From Guillardia theta CCMP2712 (lineage: Eukaryota; Cryptophyceae; Pyrenomonadales; Geminigeraceae): a DNA stretch of 56,754 nucleotides. The position numbers and the translations under genes are program-made. Positions 45,389 to 56,543 of this stretch are shown here, one piece after another. The first letter of the stretch is position 1, and each line of letters opens with the position of its first letter. A model generated the notes under the pieces. The model was not told the origin of the DNA, searched no databases, and saw only the letters and a list, made by a program, of their open reading frames with translations. The stretch lies in assembly GCF_000315625.1 (NCBI RefSeq), contig NW_005434673.1, forward strand, positions 704,344 through 761,097, given 5' to 3'.

Positions 45389-46022
45389 TTATCCCGCAAA
45401 GGTTGCACCTGGCAAAGGCATGTAAGTATTTGATCGCCATAGATCATACTCTCGACTCACCATTGTATCCAATGTTTTCCCTCGGTACATCGAAGAAGTT
45501 GATGTAGATTCGATTCGCAGGAATACCAAAACTCGATAGAAGCTTAGTCAATTCAGCTGAAACTGCCTTGTTATTGGCCTGGTTGATCGCACCGAGAGAA
45601 TAGCAACATCCAAGAGCACAAGGGGTATCTTCACCACCCCAGATCATATCCATACCATCCGACACGCACACTGCTACATACGACTCGGGCTTGCCTAGAC
45701 CCTTAGCAAGAGCTGAGCTAGCAGCTTTCATGAATTCTTTCTTTTTATCACCCATCTTAACATTGGTGTTGAGAATCAACGAGGGATCTCCAGCGCAAAT
45801 TTGTCCTGTTACCGGATCTATCCCACAATCCTTGGGAATCGGAAATCCTGTTCCGCCAGACAAAGACATTCGCAAGGAAGGAGCATCTGCAAGCTTTCTG
45901 GCAGGAGCTGTCCTTCCACCCAAGACTGTCGGGGACTTGGACGGGACGAGGAAGGAGTGGGACGAGGGCAGAGTCGCGATGGCAGCAGTTGCGGCCAGGA
46001 GAAGGACACGGGGGGACGCCAT
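45389..46022 (-). CDS. MIF-like (macrophage migration inhibitory factor family) protein with plastid-type presequence
   Basis: This is a tautomerase-superfamily fold. Exons 46022-45461 and 45408-45389 (52-bp GT-AG intron, phase 1) give 193 residues ending YNGATFAG, which matches the usual MIF end (N-x-S-T-F-A). The N-terminus MASPRVLLLAATAAIATLPS followed by SHSFLVPS fits a bipartite plastid presequence with Phe after the signal cleavage. The MIF domain starts at DPSLILNTNVKMGDKKKEF and continues with YVAVCVSDGMDMIWGGEDTP, CALGCCYSLGAIN and RIYINFFDVPRENIGYNG. The catalytic Pro, normally residue 1, is internal (about residue 79), so activity would need proteolytic exposure. The function in algae is unknown. 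Confidence 0.85.
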
Positions 46023-47512
46023 GGACGGAATGGAACGTTGTGCGACCTACCCACCCCAACCATCCTTTAGAGAGGAGGTAACATTCCATAAGCTCCAAAG
46101 GTTGGGTGCAAGTACCGGTCATTTACCCGAAAAAACGATTTGATTTCCCCAAAGGGTCCACGAACCTTTCGGAATAGGGGTGGGGTCATCAGAGATTCAG
46201 TCTAGCAGGGCTCATTTGAGCAAAGGTTGGTGGGGTGGGGTAATATTTGCATTTTAGCTCCTGGTACAGGGGGGTGGTGGACATAGGGCTGAAGGGGTGG
46301 GACGATCGGGGCGGGGTAGTTGAAGTCAGCGTGCACGAGACGCTGACCTTTTTGATATTTAAAGATAAAACATTATTTTTAAACTTTGGTTTATTGTATA
46401 TTTCAAAAACATTTTGTATTTAAAACAAAATATACCTATACTTTTCTGGTATTCAGTAAAAACATAAAAGGTTTATTTTCTACAGCAATTTGTATATATG
46501 TTTTATCCAGTAACACAATTACAAGTGAATATTTTAAATGGCCCCACCAATGGCAATCGGAGCAGCAGGCATACGTGCTGTATGAAAGATGCTGCTGACT
46601 ACCAACATTTGTTAGTCCAAAGTTGAGGCGAGCTTGAAGCTTTCGTCTTGCGGAATATTTCAGAATTGAAGAGCTCTGTTTGCTTCAAAATACATCGAGA
46701 CATTTCAACATTCATCTAAAACCAGAATTGAGGGTCAAACGTGGACCCCTCACCACCGCGATTTTGACTGTCATTCACTGGCAAAACAATGGGTGGGGGT
46801 AGTACTACAAAGAGTCGTTTCTGATTTGACCCCACCCCCTGAAGTGGAGGAGTAAACGGATATGACGAGGTGGTGGGTGTACAAGTAGTCGGACATGGGG
46901 TAGTAGAATAGGAAGTAGTAGCTGAGAAGGAGGGTGGGTATGGAAGTTGTGGGATATGCGAAGGTGGGTGATGAACGGGGGGTAGGTAGTTGTCAAGTTG
47001 GCGTAGACGTCAGTACAATTTTCAGTTTGTTGGGTATTTGATTGGACAAAAGTTTCAAATATCTACTCAGTGTTTGAAATTTGGGAAATTTCGTTCCAGC
47101 GAGCTATTTTTACTCACAAAGCAAACAGATGCCAAGTTGATTTGCGCCATGGATCCTCTGCGACAGGGTTGCAGGGCCATGCCGAGGACAGCGGCAGCAT
47201 GAGCTGAATACGGTAGATGGAAGTGAGGTTATGGCAGGGAGATGTAGACTCCCACATACGTGCAAGCAGCCTGATAGGTTTGAATGAGAGTGAGAGGAGT
47301 TCAACGTGATGCAGGGATTTTCTTTGCCACAAGCTACGATATGTTCCAGTCGAAACAGCCATTGTTCAGTGTGGCATGAAGCACGTCTGAGGTGAATGGA
47401 GTTGTAAGAAAGGACGCAGACTTAGAAACGTGCAATTTTTTTGGGTTGTCTAGATATATGCTTGTTTGTTGATTTCATAGTGTTGTTTTCTGATTGCTTT
47501 GTCGCAGGAAAC
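46023..47512. other. Intergenic with G-rich and AT-rich patches
   Basis: No supported gene. G-rich runs (GGTGGGGTGGGG, GGGTGGTGG) occur at about 46180-46330 and 46790-46990, each followed by a T/A-rich stretch (46350-46540 and 47010-47110). The two G-rich blocks end similarly (GGGGTAGTTG... and GGGGGGTAGGTAGTTG...) and may be diverged copies of one repeat. Confidence 0.5.
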
Positions 47513-49570
47513 ATGGCTGATACGTCCGTTGGTATTCATTACTTCGCCATGTATCCTGGTTTCTCATGGCACTTTCAGGAGAAGCAACTGAAGTTGATGC
47601 CGAAGCACTGAACTCCGAGAATGTTTATTGGATCGATTACAGGTTAATTTTTGTATTTGGACGGAACGCGTTGCTGAAAACGTGCTTTCGTGTCCAGGAA
47701 GGATCGCAACTTCTTGGGAAGTGAGTTGAGGTCTGGAAGATTCAAAATCACCAAGTTCATCCATGCAAGGCAAGCATGCATGATTTTCGACGAGTTACGG
47801 AGTTCCATATGTGTAATGTTGTGCATCCCCAGTGAGGTGTCATCTGTTGGATTGGTTTGGGAGGGAAGAGACAAGAAGAAGAACAACATGCGTGTGGCAA
47901 TAAAGACCCCGAAGAATCCCGCAACTCCATCTGACTGGCCGTCAAACTGGTAAAAGACAAACGCACGTGAATTATGTCTGTGACCGCGCTGTTCAGGATC
48001 AAGGAGTTGAAGGGTCTCATGACTTTTTCCAAGCTTGTGCATCCAAACATCATGAAAGTTCACGGAGTTTATGATGAGAAGTGCCCTACTTCCGGTGGCT
48101 TTGGCAAAGCTGGACAGCATATCCCATACATAGTTTTGGAGCATTGCCCTTGCACTGACCTGTTCTCTTTCTTGGTTCGTTGCTTAATTCCGAATCTGTA
48201 CAAATGTGACACCTTGTTTTCAGGAGAGCAGAGGTGCATTTCCCATGCGTCTCGCACGTCACTACTTTCTCCAACTGATGAATGGTGTGAAATACATTCA
48301 CGACAAATCCACTTCTCACAGGCAAGCCACGTTTGCGTCAAAGTGTAGGGTAGTAAACGACTTATCAACAGAGATATCAAGCCTGACAATATCATGCTTG
48401 ACAAGTGGCTTACGCTCAAGGTATCATTCAAGTATTTGATTTTGGTTCTGATTTGTTCTCATTGCATCTAGATTGGAGATTTTGGATTCGCCCGTGCTGG
48501 AGATCAAGAGAAAGGGTTCAGATCCGTTCTGGTACCTAGATTGATTGTCAGACTTCGATGTGCTTTGACAGATTTTCTTTCTTAAGGTTACCAAGCTTGG
48601 AACCCCAGAATATCGTGCACCGGATATTTACATTGATACTCCTGGCTCCAATGTTGGAGGCACAGGTTTGTCTCGTTGAAGCCAACGCGGTCAGGAAGGC
48701 TTATATTTTGCAGACCACGATCCACGTGCTCAAGACATTTGGGCTTGCGGTGTGACCCTTTTCGTGCTTCTCTGCAGATGCTATCCGTTCGGAAGGAAGG
48801 TGTGTCTCTTGTTATCTTCGATGAATGTCAATGGTTGTAAATTGTGTACAGGACTCGAGAAGAGGATGCAGGCAGTTTTTCAGGTGAAGCCAACAAGCTC
48901 ACACCAATTTTCTCCCTTGCTCACAATGTTTTTGAAGCATGTTGGATTCCGACAAGGATGAGAAGTATCCACCTACCCATTTGAACTACTGGAACACTTC
49001 CGATCACTACCTGATGGGCAATGTCACTCCCGGAGGTAGTCAACTTAATTACGGATATGGCCTTGTGAATTTTTGTATGTAGACATGCGAGCTATCATTC
49101 AGTCTCAGGAACAAGGCAGTGCTGGAGGAGGTAACACATGGCATATCGACGTGATCTGTATGTTGATCGAGGATGCGAAGGTGCCGCTTGCATCGACCTC
49201 TTGAACCGAATGTGGGACTGCCGTACCAAGAGGCGCATCACCTCCAAGCAAGTTCTTGAGCATCCTTGGATCGAAGGCTGAACCTCTCCCGAGGTAACTT
49301 GAAGATGTGCCGCACGAAAGGATGATTTTCCATTCAGAGTTGAGGAAGTTGAAGACCAGCTCAGGGAGTTTGTCGCTGGAAAGGTCTTGATAAGAATTTC
49401 TTGTGTTTTGTTATCTCATTCCTTGCTTTTGTTCAGCTCAAGCCCGACGAGAGCATGCTTCTTGGACAGATGTTCGCTCTCAAGCCAGGTAAACCTCTAT
49501 AATGAGTCCCTCACATCTCAAGCCTGTACCAGGCACGGATCGTATGCTCATGGAGGTCCACAACTCGTAA
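47513..49570 (+). CDS. Serine/threonine protein kinase (CAMK/SNF1-like), many short exons
   Basis: The ATG is at 47513; exons deduced with confidence are 47513-47531, 47579-47642, 47698-47769, 47833-47949, 47997-48174 and 48224 onward. The kinase domain shows a degenerate Gly-loop (HASEVSSVGLVWEGRD), the VAIK lysine (RVAIKTPKN) and LVHPNIMKVHGVYDE. The catalytic loop reads RLINRDIKPDNIMLD, with Asn instead of the His of HRD. DFGFARAGD is followed by the activation segment LGTPEYRAPDIYI (APE as APD), then IWACGVTLFVLLC and the last helix (RRITSKQVLEHPWIEG). C-terminal exons add VEEVEDQLREFVAGK and KPDESMLLGQMFALKPG, and a stop at 49568-49570. The intron 47770-47832 uses a GC donor. The gene converges on the glycogen-binding-domain protein. 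Confidence 0.75.
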
Positions 49571-49747
49571 GAGGGACACACGGCTAGCCGAATAATGGCG
49601 AACGCAGTTTTGTCGCAAGAAGTATTTCTATGCGTTAGATAAACATTTGATTTGCTACTGATTGTATGCGACTACCTGAGGGTTCTTATGGTTTGGAGTT
49701 TGTTTACATTTTACAATTCCTACTCACACCCATTCCTTTGAGTCTTA

Positions 49748-50762
49748 TCAAGCTCCTCCTGTCGAGCTGCTTGCAGCGTCTGGCGTTTGCCAGCGCGACA
49801 GCTTGTCTTTCACTTCTTGCAGCGCCGTAGTCAAGTGCAACTTCACGATGGCGAACCAATCTAGGCACTGAATTCGAAGTCGCTGCCATGACGTGGCAAC
49901 GAGCAACGAAAGCTTGTCAGCACTCTCCGAGCACGCATGGAGCACTTGCGATGCATTCGTGCTCTTCAAAATTTCCTCCAGGCCCTGCAGACCGCATGAG
50001 GAAGAATGCCTTTCAACTAGATCGGCTTGCTGAGATGCGCTCTCATTGGCCTGCCTCTGCTGGGCAATCAGACTCTCCTCGAGCTCCAAAATCTTCTCCT
50101 TCAGCGAGTGAATCTCATCTCTGGCATTTTCCAGCCGCTGGTTATCGTCGATGCTCTTCTCCTCCAGTATCTTCACTCTCTGAATCAACTCCATCTCATG
50201 GTTGGTGGCATTCTGTTGCCTTTCCTCAGCAACTCTTTCCTCTGCCTCCGTTGCATTCACGTTTGAAATCTCGTCGTCGCCCTTCTCAATAGACTTCGCC
50301 ATGGATGGTTTCAATCTGGCGGCTCAGTGAGATCAAAAGGAAGGAGAGAACACTGACCTGGCGTTTGCTCTTGCTAACGCTAACTCTCGAGCTTCTTGCG
50401 CCCTGATGATGATCTTTTCGAGCTGCTCAGTCAATTGGTTAGCTTTCTGAGCACTCTCCTCGTCTATCTCCGTGTATTGCTCGCACTCAGCTTCATCTGT
50501 CTCGGCGTTGTTGCTCGTGACTTGCTTCACATCCACGTTTGAACCGCTTGCTTGCGTCATGGAAAAACTCTGCGGGGATGCTTGTGTCTGGCTCTGCTCT
50601 TGCATCCCAGAGGAGACACGCAGATCCACTTGTGGACGAGGACCTGTAGCAGAAACAACTTCTTCCTCCTTATCTCTGATTATATTCATGCCCTCGTCCG
50701 GCTCTCGCCCTTGCCCTTGCCCTTGCTCCTGCTCCTGTTCCTGCTCCTGTTCCTGCTCCTGT

Positions 50763-50793
<31 letters not shown>

Positions 50794-51317
50794 GCTCTTG
50801 ATCATACCACTCGTTTGAGTACACCACTCTGGGTACTGGCTGCTCGCTCTCAATCTCTATCCTTGACGCTTCAACCACGAGCACGTTATTCTCCATACCA
50901 TCCTTGTCCTTCTGTATGCAGCCGTCAAACGAACCGACACGCGGTAGGGTCAAACCTTGACGTCAAAGCTTGGATCACACAGCCACTGCTCATCAGCTAC
51001 AAACTTGAACTGCCACTCGGGTCAACCAGAGGCAGCCAACGTCCTCCACCCACCTGATACTCTCCCGGGGGCAGCGCAAGCTCCTTCCTCCAGATCTTCT
51101 GGTTGGGGTCGACTAGCTGCATCTCGATCGGCCGCCAGTCGTTCCAGCTTCCTCGGATCTCACACCTCTTGACGTGGCTGCCGAGACGGAGGTCGATGCT
51201 CTTCTTCACTAGGCCATGGAACTCCTGCTCTCCTCCCCGCAGCACCAGCAAGCCACTCATGTGGTGCACTAACGTGGCGCTCACACCGAGGAAGAGCAAA
51301 GACGCGTACAGGTTCAT
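49748..51317 (-). CDS. AMPK-beta-type carbohydrate-binding module protein with coiled coil
   Basis: The Met at 51317 starts a hydrophobic segment (YASLLFLGVSATLVHHMSGL), a possible signal or anchor. The CBM48-like domain follows: VKRCEIRGSWNDWRPIEMQL, KELALPPGEYQ, an intron, then FKFVADEQWLCDPSFDVK and an NNVLVVE end, matching the glycogen-binding domain of AMPK beta subunits (Trp residues for glucan stacking present). The next exon contains a repeated Glu-Gln tract (about 12 EQ units, encoded by the CTCCTG-type hexamer at 50719-50800), then acidic sequence and a helix (QLTEQLEKIIIRAQEARELA). The last exon (about 50320-49748) is a long coiled coil (QRVKILEEKS, LKEKILELEESLIAQQRQ). No AMPK-beta C-terminal kinase-binding domain is seen. 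Likely tethers something to starch or glycogen. Confidence 0.7.
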
Positions 51318-52344
51318 GCTTGAGGAGAAGACCGCACCACACTCAGAGAGATCAAGGGGAGTGCAAGCTGCCCGACTGATTTCAAAACAAGCGAAACTGC
51401 AAATAATGCGGTCAGCTAACCGGGCTTTGAATGAAATTGTGAATTTGCGCATGAAATATAGACCCTTTCAAAGTATCAAAACCTCTCTATCTCTGCTGAA
51501 AGAGTCATCCTACACATAGGCAGCCCCAGACTCTTGATTCTCGCTCTGACTTCTTCCATCCAGCTGAAATCCTCTCGTCCTTGTACACTATTTTACAGGT
51601 GCCGTAACAACGCTTGAGCTCTATCCTGCGGGGAATCTCGCTAAGACACAGGTTGAATCTTGTCTTCAGTATTGTTTTTAATGTCAGACGTGATGATCGG
51701 GTAGATCCTTCTGCTTCAACACCCCTTAAAACCTCCTCAGTGTATCCTCGTCAATAGCATAGAGGACTCAAGAAATGCAGGGAAGAATCTCCGCATCTTC
51801 ATCGCATGGAGCGGGTTTTAATGACTCGTCTCCTCCTGGTCTATGTTTTCTTCAATTTTCATCCCTCAGTTCCTCGCTCTCTCATCCTCCTCTTCCCCTC
51901 TCCTTCTGCCTCCTCTTCGTCGCTACTGCATTCCTGGCGGCGTCCCTATATCCCCTCAGGGGGACCACCCCACCCCTCCACGTACCAGACCTACCCCCGT
52001 TTATCCTACAACCACAGAGGGGTAAGGTTGTACATCATAGGTTATGAGCCGAGGCCGCTACTTGCTGACCATCTTGAGCACTCAGTCACACGGTGGACTG
52101 CGGCCCGGCGGACTCCCGGCGATCCGTCCGTCACCCGGTGACCGGCGATACCAGTGATACCCGTTGACTCGCCACCGGTGACGAATCTGCTTGACGACGG
52201 CCGAGCCTCCGATTCAGGCTCGGACGGTTCGCCGCACCGGCGGCAGTCACGGACGGTCGCGCCCGGCCGGGTGACTCGCCGGTGCGGGCCCGGCCTGGCC
52301 CGCAGCCTGAGGTGACTCATGAGGGGGATGAAGGGGATGCATAA
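51318..52344. repeat. Intergenic with GC-rich dispersed island, copy at 52085-52320
   Basis: Positions 51318-52080 hold no supported gene (pyrimidine-rich 51850-51960). Positions 52085-52320 are a CCGG/GACTCGCC-rich island with short inverted words (CGGTGACC, GCCTCCGATTCAGGCTC). CCGGGTGACTCGCCGGTG is nearly the reverse complement of a word at 17230. The island ends about 25 bases before the second Fanzor relic. Confidence 0.6.
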
Positions 52345-53000
52345 ATGATAAAGCAGTATCGATATACTCGAAGGCAGTACTATCATGAGTCTCATATTAC
52401 TCGGAATAACGCCAAGTTAGAAAAATGGAGACAAGGCATAACAGAAGAATCAAACGATATTGCAAGAGTGTCAGCAAAAACGTCTCGGTTGGATCACTAT
52501 GAAAGATACATCGACACCGTGGTGAGACTAAGCGAGATCCTGTTCGAACACAATTCATGATTGTCAAAACAAGTTCGCACGCCTGAAGATGGATAACTAC
52601 ATCCACAAACACAAGGCGATTGATACGTTCTTCAAGAAGATGAAAGGCAATGGTTCAGATCAAAATCCAATAATTGCATATGGCGATGCATCATTCGGTT
52701 GTTGTAAAATGGATCAAAAGGCGATGTCAGAACTTCTTCGAGGTGACGGCAGTTGAGGAATACAGAACGACAAAATGTTGCAATCAATGTCATCAAGAAT
52801 TGTATGATTTGAGACGCAAACAAATCAACAAGAATGGTATACTTGCTGACGAAGTGTCAGTTGTGCGGGGTTTGAAATGGTGCAGATCCACCAATTGTGT
52901 TCAAAACCGTATCAAGTCTCGTGATGTCAATGCTGCTATGAATATTCTATTGTGCTACATGTCTCTACCAGCACGACCAGATTTTCTGAAACGGCCTTGA
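52345..53000 (+). pseudogene. Fanzor (TnpB-like) nuclease relic, C-terminal third
   Basis: Three pieces in different frames follow the family order. One ends RLDHYERYIDTVVRLSEIL (stop 52560). Another contains FARLKMDNYIHKHKAIDTFF and IIAYGDASF (about 52575-52696). The third contains VEEYRTTKCCNQC, RGLKWCRSTNC and KSRDVNAAMNI (to the stop at 52998-53000). The last covers the zinc ribbon and RuvC-III catalytic Asp. No intron is needed in the zinc ribbon, unlike the copy at 16322. Stops and frame shifts between the pieces, and the absent N-terminal two thirds, mark it as a decayed copy unless unrecognised introns join them. Confidence 0.8.
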
Positions 53001-54164
53001 ATCACACATGGGTCTGGTTATACTTCAACCTGTTCTTCATAGAAAGGATCAAGTACGAGTCAGACACAAGGAAATATTGGCGCCGTGGGTCTTCCATGAT
53101 CCATAATTTCGACGGAGAATTTAGAATTTTGAAATTTTATGTTTTGTGTCGTTTAGCTAATAAAGCGGTAAGATGGGGGCTGCGAAATGAGATGGGGAGG
53201 GGCGAGAGAGGAGGAGAGGGGGGGAGAGGAGAGGGAGGGAGTGCGAGCGAGGAGGAGAACAAGCAAGAAGAGGAAGGGAAATGAACCTGGTGCTCAAGTA
53301 GGAGATAGAGGAGGAGAGTGCGCTGTGAATGCGCCATAGGTCACGGATCGTTCACTATTTTCTTTCGAAATAGGTGGTAGTGGTTGCGAGGAGAGAGGAA
53401 GTGGCTTCGAGGAGAGAGCGACTCAAGTCCGGCATCGTATCCGCCTTCTCAATCTAACTCATGCCTTGTGTTGCATTGAAGGTTCAAGATGCAGGCAGGA
53501 GAACTATGAAGAGATACCCCGCAAACAAGTGGTAAAGACACCTGGTGTTTCGGCCATGCCCGGCATTGAAAGGTGAGAAGCAGCTACATGCGAGCACAGG
53601 CTCACTTACATGCAGACGTGTCTGATCGTCCTCATCGCACTCTCGTTCGCTGCCTCCAGCTCTTCCTGGGCATAGCCGTACCAGGGGTCACCATGAAGGC
53701 TTCGTGGATAGGAGCGTGTCCCTTCCGGAAACGTTGTGATCATGCGTGTCATAGCGGAGAGATGACGATGCCTCAGGGTCTTTCTTCCTCCAAGCCCTCC
53801 TCGGCGCCGTCACCCTCACTGTCGGCCATGAGAACCGCAAGTTCATTCGCTGGGACCCGATGCCTTCTGCCTTTGCTGCTCCCTCCTCCTCCAAGACAGC
53901 GTTCTGTCCTGCTCTTACTGGGAGAGCAGAGCAGCTGGCTTCGAGTTGTGCTCTTTCTGTTTCCCCCCGCCCTCGTCACCTCGCCTGCTCGCCTCCTCGT
54001 CAAGCTGCCATGAAGTGCTTGATCTACAGCATGGTCGCGCGCGAGAGGAGGAGGGAGCCGCTGCTGTCGTCGTCGTTTGTCGTCGTCGCCTCCAACGCCT
54101 GCACCTTCTGCTCAGCCAGCAAGGTCTTGCTTGCTGTCTCCTAGTCCACCTGAACCAGCACCAG
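53001..54164. other. Gene-poor stretch upstream of mTERF-like gene
   Basis: Positions 53180-53260 are a GA-rich simple tract. A frame at 53860-54144 (MPSAFAAPSSSKTAFCPALT...) is Ser/Ala/Arg-rich and could be the start of an organelle presequence for the mTERF-like gene, but no splice model joins it convincingly. Confidence 0.4.
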
Positions 54165-55947
54165 GATGAGGCCGAGCGCGAGCTCTACCCCGACGACCTC
54201 ACCAGTGAGGGGACGAGGGGGGCATGGGATGGCTGGCTTGACTGTCCTGCAGGAGAGCTGCTGGATGACCTGCAGGCCTGGGGCAGCAGCAGAGGGGGGA
54301 GAAGAGGATCGAAGTCGACGCAGAGAGAAGACGAGAGCGCCATCGCTTTCGTCGACGAAGTTTTGTCCTCGTCCCGTGCAGCCGGGGAACAGCTCAAGGA
54401 GGAGGAGGAGAAGGAGGAGGAGGAGGAGGAGAAGGAGGAGGAGCCTGCAGATGCTAGCGAGGCTTCAGAGGAGGAGGTGCCATGTGACGAGACTCTTTCT
54501 GTCGGTCCTGACGCCGAGCAGGAGGACTTTGAGCTCGAAGCGTTTGCAACTGTGGGCGGGAGGTATGACTCGGAGCTGTTGGCACTGCGAAGGGTATCGA
54601 TCCTTTATCCTTCATTTTCTTCTCCCTTCCCTTCCGTCTGCTTCTTCCTGTCTTCCCTTCCCTTCCCTTCCCTTCCCTTCCCTTCCCTTCCCTTCCCTTC
54701 CCTTCCCTTATTCCCTTCCCTTCTCGCTCTCCTTCTCGACCTCCTTCCCGTGTCCAGGGTCTTATGGGTATGGCAGGAGGAAGACCTGATCCTAGCAGCT
54801 CCGTTTCAGGAGGACCTGCAGCGTGTCCTGGTGAGGCCTCCTCGTCAGTTCTTGCTCGTCCTCACGTGGTGCAGGGGGGGATGGGCGCTGAGGAGCCATG
54901 GAAGGTCATCGCTAGTGAGAGCCTGGGGTAGGAGAAGCCGCCTCTGCTCCCCCTGACGACCTGCAGGTCCAAGTCGTTCGGAAGGGAGTGGAGGAACGTG
55001 CTGACGAAACTGAACAAGGAGCTGAGGTGAGAGGGGAAGTTGCGACAGGGGAGGAGGCGAGGAGGGAGAGGCGAGGAGGGGGGACATCTTTTCGTCCTGA
55101 CTTGTTTCTTCAGGATCCCCGGAAACAAGATTTCAGGCACGATGAAAATGAGGAGGAAGAGGGGGATGAGGAGGAGGCGGCAGGGGAGGAGGAAACGGGA
55201 AACAGAGGCGAAGGGAGGAGGAGGAGGCTCACAAAGTTTGCAGACATGATTACGCGCTTCTCGGGTCTCCTCGCCGTGAATCCTCAACGAATCGTGAGGA
55301 GGAGGAGGAGGAGGAGGAGGAGGAGGAGGAGGAGAATTTGTGATGTATCGGCAGGATGACTTGAAAGCCCTTCTCACTGACCGCATGGAGTTGTCACTGA
55401 AGGTAATTGGAGCTAGGGAGACAATGGGGGAGGAGGACCAAGAAGGAGGGAGATGAGAAGTTGACGAGCTGTTGCAGGAAGTGCGCTACATCCTGTCTCG
55501 ACGCCCTTCGCTGCTGTCGTACGAGGTGCCGCAAGAACAAGAGAGGGAGGGAAGAGAACACGAGGAGGGAGGGAGGGAGAGGAGGCGGGGGGGGGGGGGG
55601 GATGTGGAGGAGGAAGTGGAAGGAAGGGTATGTATCTAACAGAATGTCAGGTTTGGGGAGAACGAGGATTCGAGGCCACGGTACAGGAGCTGCTCAAGGT
55701 GAGGAAGAGGATGAAGAAAGGATTCAGTTTGACTTTGAGTCAGCTCGGGATAAAGAAGAAGCATCTACAAATCGTCTTGATGAATTTCCCCGGTAACCTC
55801 CCTGAGCCTCTTGCTCCTCCTCTTGCTCCTCCTCTTGCTCCTCATCCTCCTCTTGCTCCTCATCCTCATCCTCTTGCTCCTCCTGCTCCTCATCCTCATC
55901 CTCTTGCTCCTCATCCTCTCGCTCCTCCTCATCCTCATCCTCTTGCT

Positions 55948-56001
<54 letters not shown>

Positions 56002-56543
56002 TCTCCTCCTCTTGTTCCTCATCCTCGTTGTCGTGCTCCTCCTCCTCGTTTCCTCTCTTCCCACCCTCCTCCTCCTCGTTTCCTCTCTTCCCACCCTCAG
56101 TCTTGTTACGTTATGATCTTTCAGGTGTCTTGACCGTCAAGCCGAAGACTATCATGAGGTTTGACTCAGTGGCTCCCCTCCTCCTCTCCTCCCATCATTT
56201 CCTTCTCTCTCTGCTCTGCTTCTCTCCCTCCCTCCCTCCCTCCCTCCCTCCTCCCTCCTCCCTCCTCCCTCCTCCCTCCTCCTTCCGCTTCCTCCCTTGC
56301 TCCTGATGTAAATCTCTTCTACAGCGTTGTCGACGTTCTCTGCGATGAGGATAGCGGTGGTCTGGACATCGAGAAGGTGAAAAGCCTCCTCCTCCCTTCC
56401 TCTTCCTCTTCCTCTTCCTCTTCTCTCTCGCCTCCCTCGTTCCCCCTCCTCGTTCTCGTCCTCTCCCTTCTGAAGTTCCCTCAGGACTTTCTGCCCCTCG
56501 TTCGCAAGGCTCCTTGGGTGCTTCTGTTCGACCCTTCGAGGTA
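54165..56543 (+). CDS. mTERF-like organellar protein (fragmentary exon model)
   Basis: Short exons separated by simple-repeat introns give helices with the mTERF pattern (Leu-rich, ending in a Pro turn). An acidic N-terminal region lies at 54165-54600 (ELLDDLQAWG; Glu-rich run). Then come EEDLILAAPFQEDLQRVL (about 54778-54830), SKSFGREWRNVLTKLNKEL (about 54967-55025), DDLKALLTDRMELSLK (55356-55402), EVRYILSRRPSLLSYE (about 55478-55526), FEATVQELLK (about 55670), QLGIKKKHLQIVLMNFP (about 55740-55792), SVVDVLCDEDSGGLDIEK (56324-56378) and DFLPLVRKAPWVLLFDPSR (about 56484-56541). mTERF proteins bind nucleic acid in mitochondria or plastids and influence transcription or intron splicing. Exon borders are approximate, and the gene may continue past the window. 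Confidence 0.5.
55800..56090. repeat. (CTCCTG/CTCATC)n repeat in mTERF-like intron
   Basis: GCTCCTCCT, CTCATCCTC and (GCTCCT)n words fill about 290 bases between two exons. Further short-unit tracts lie at 54655-54712 (TTCCC)n, 55290-55334 (GGA)n, 56225-56285 (CTCC)n and 56690-56754 (TCC then TCA). Confidence 0.85.
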
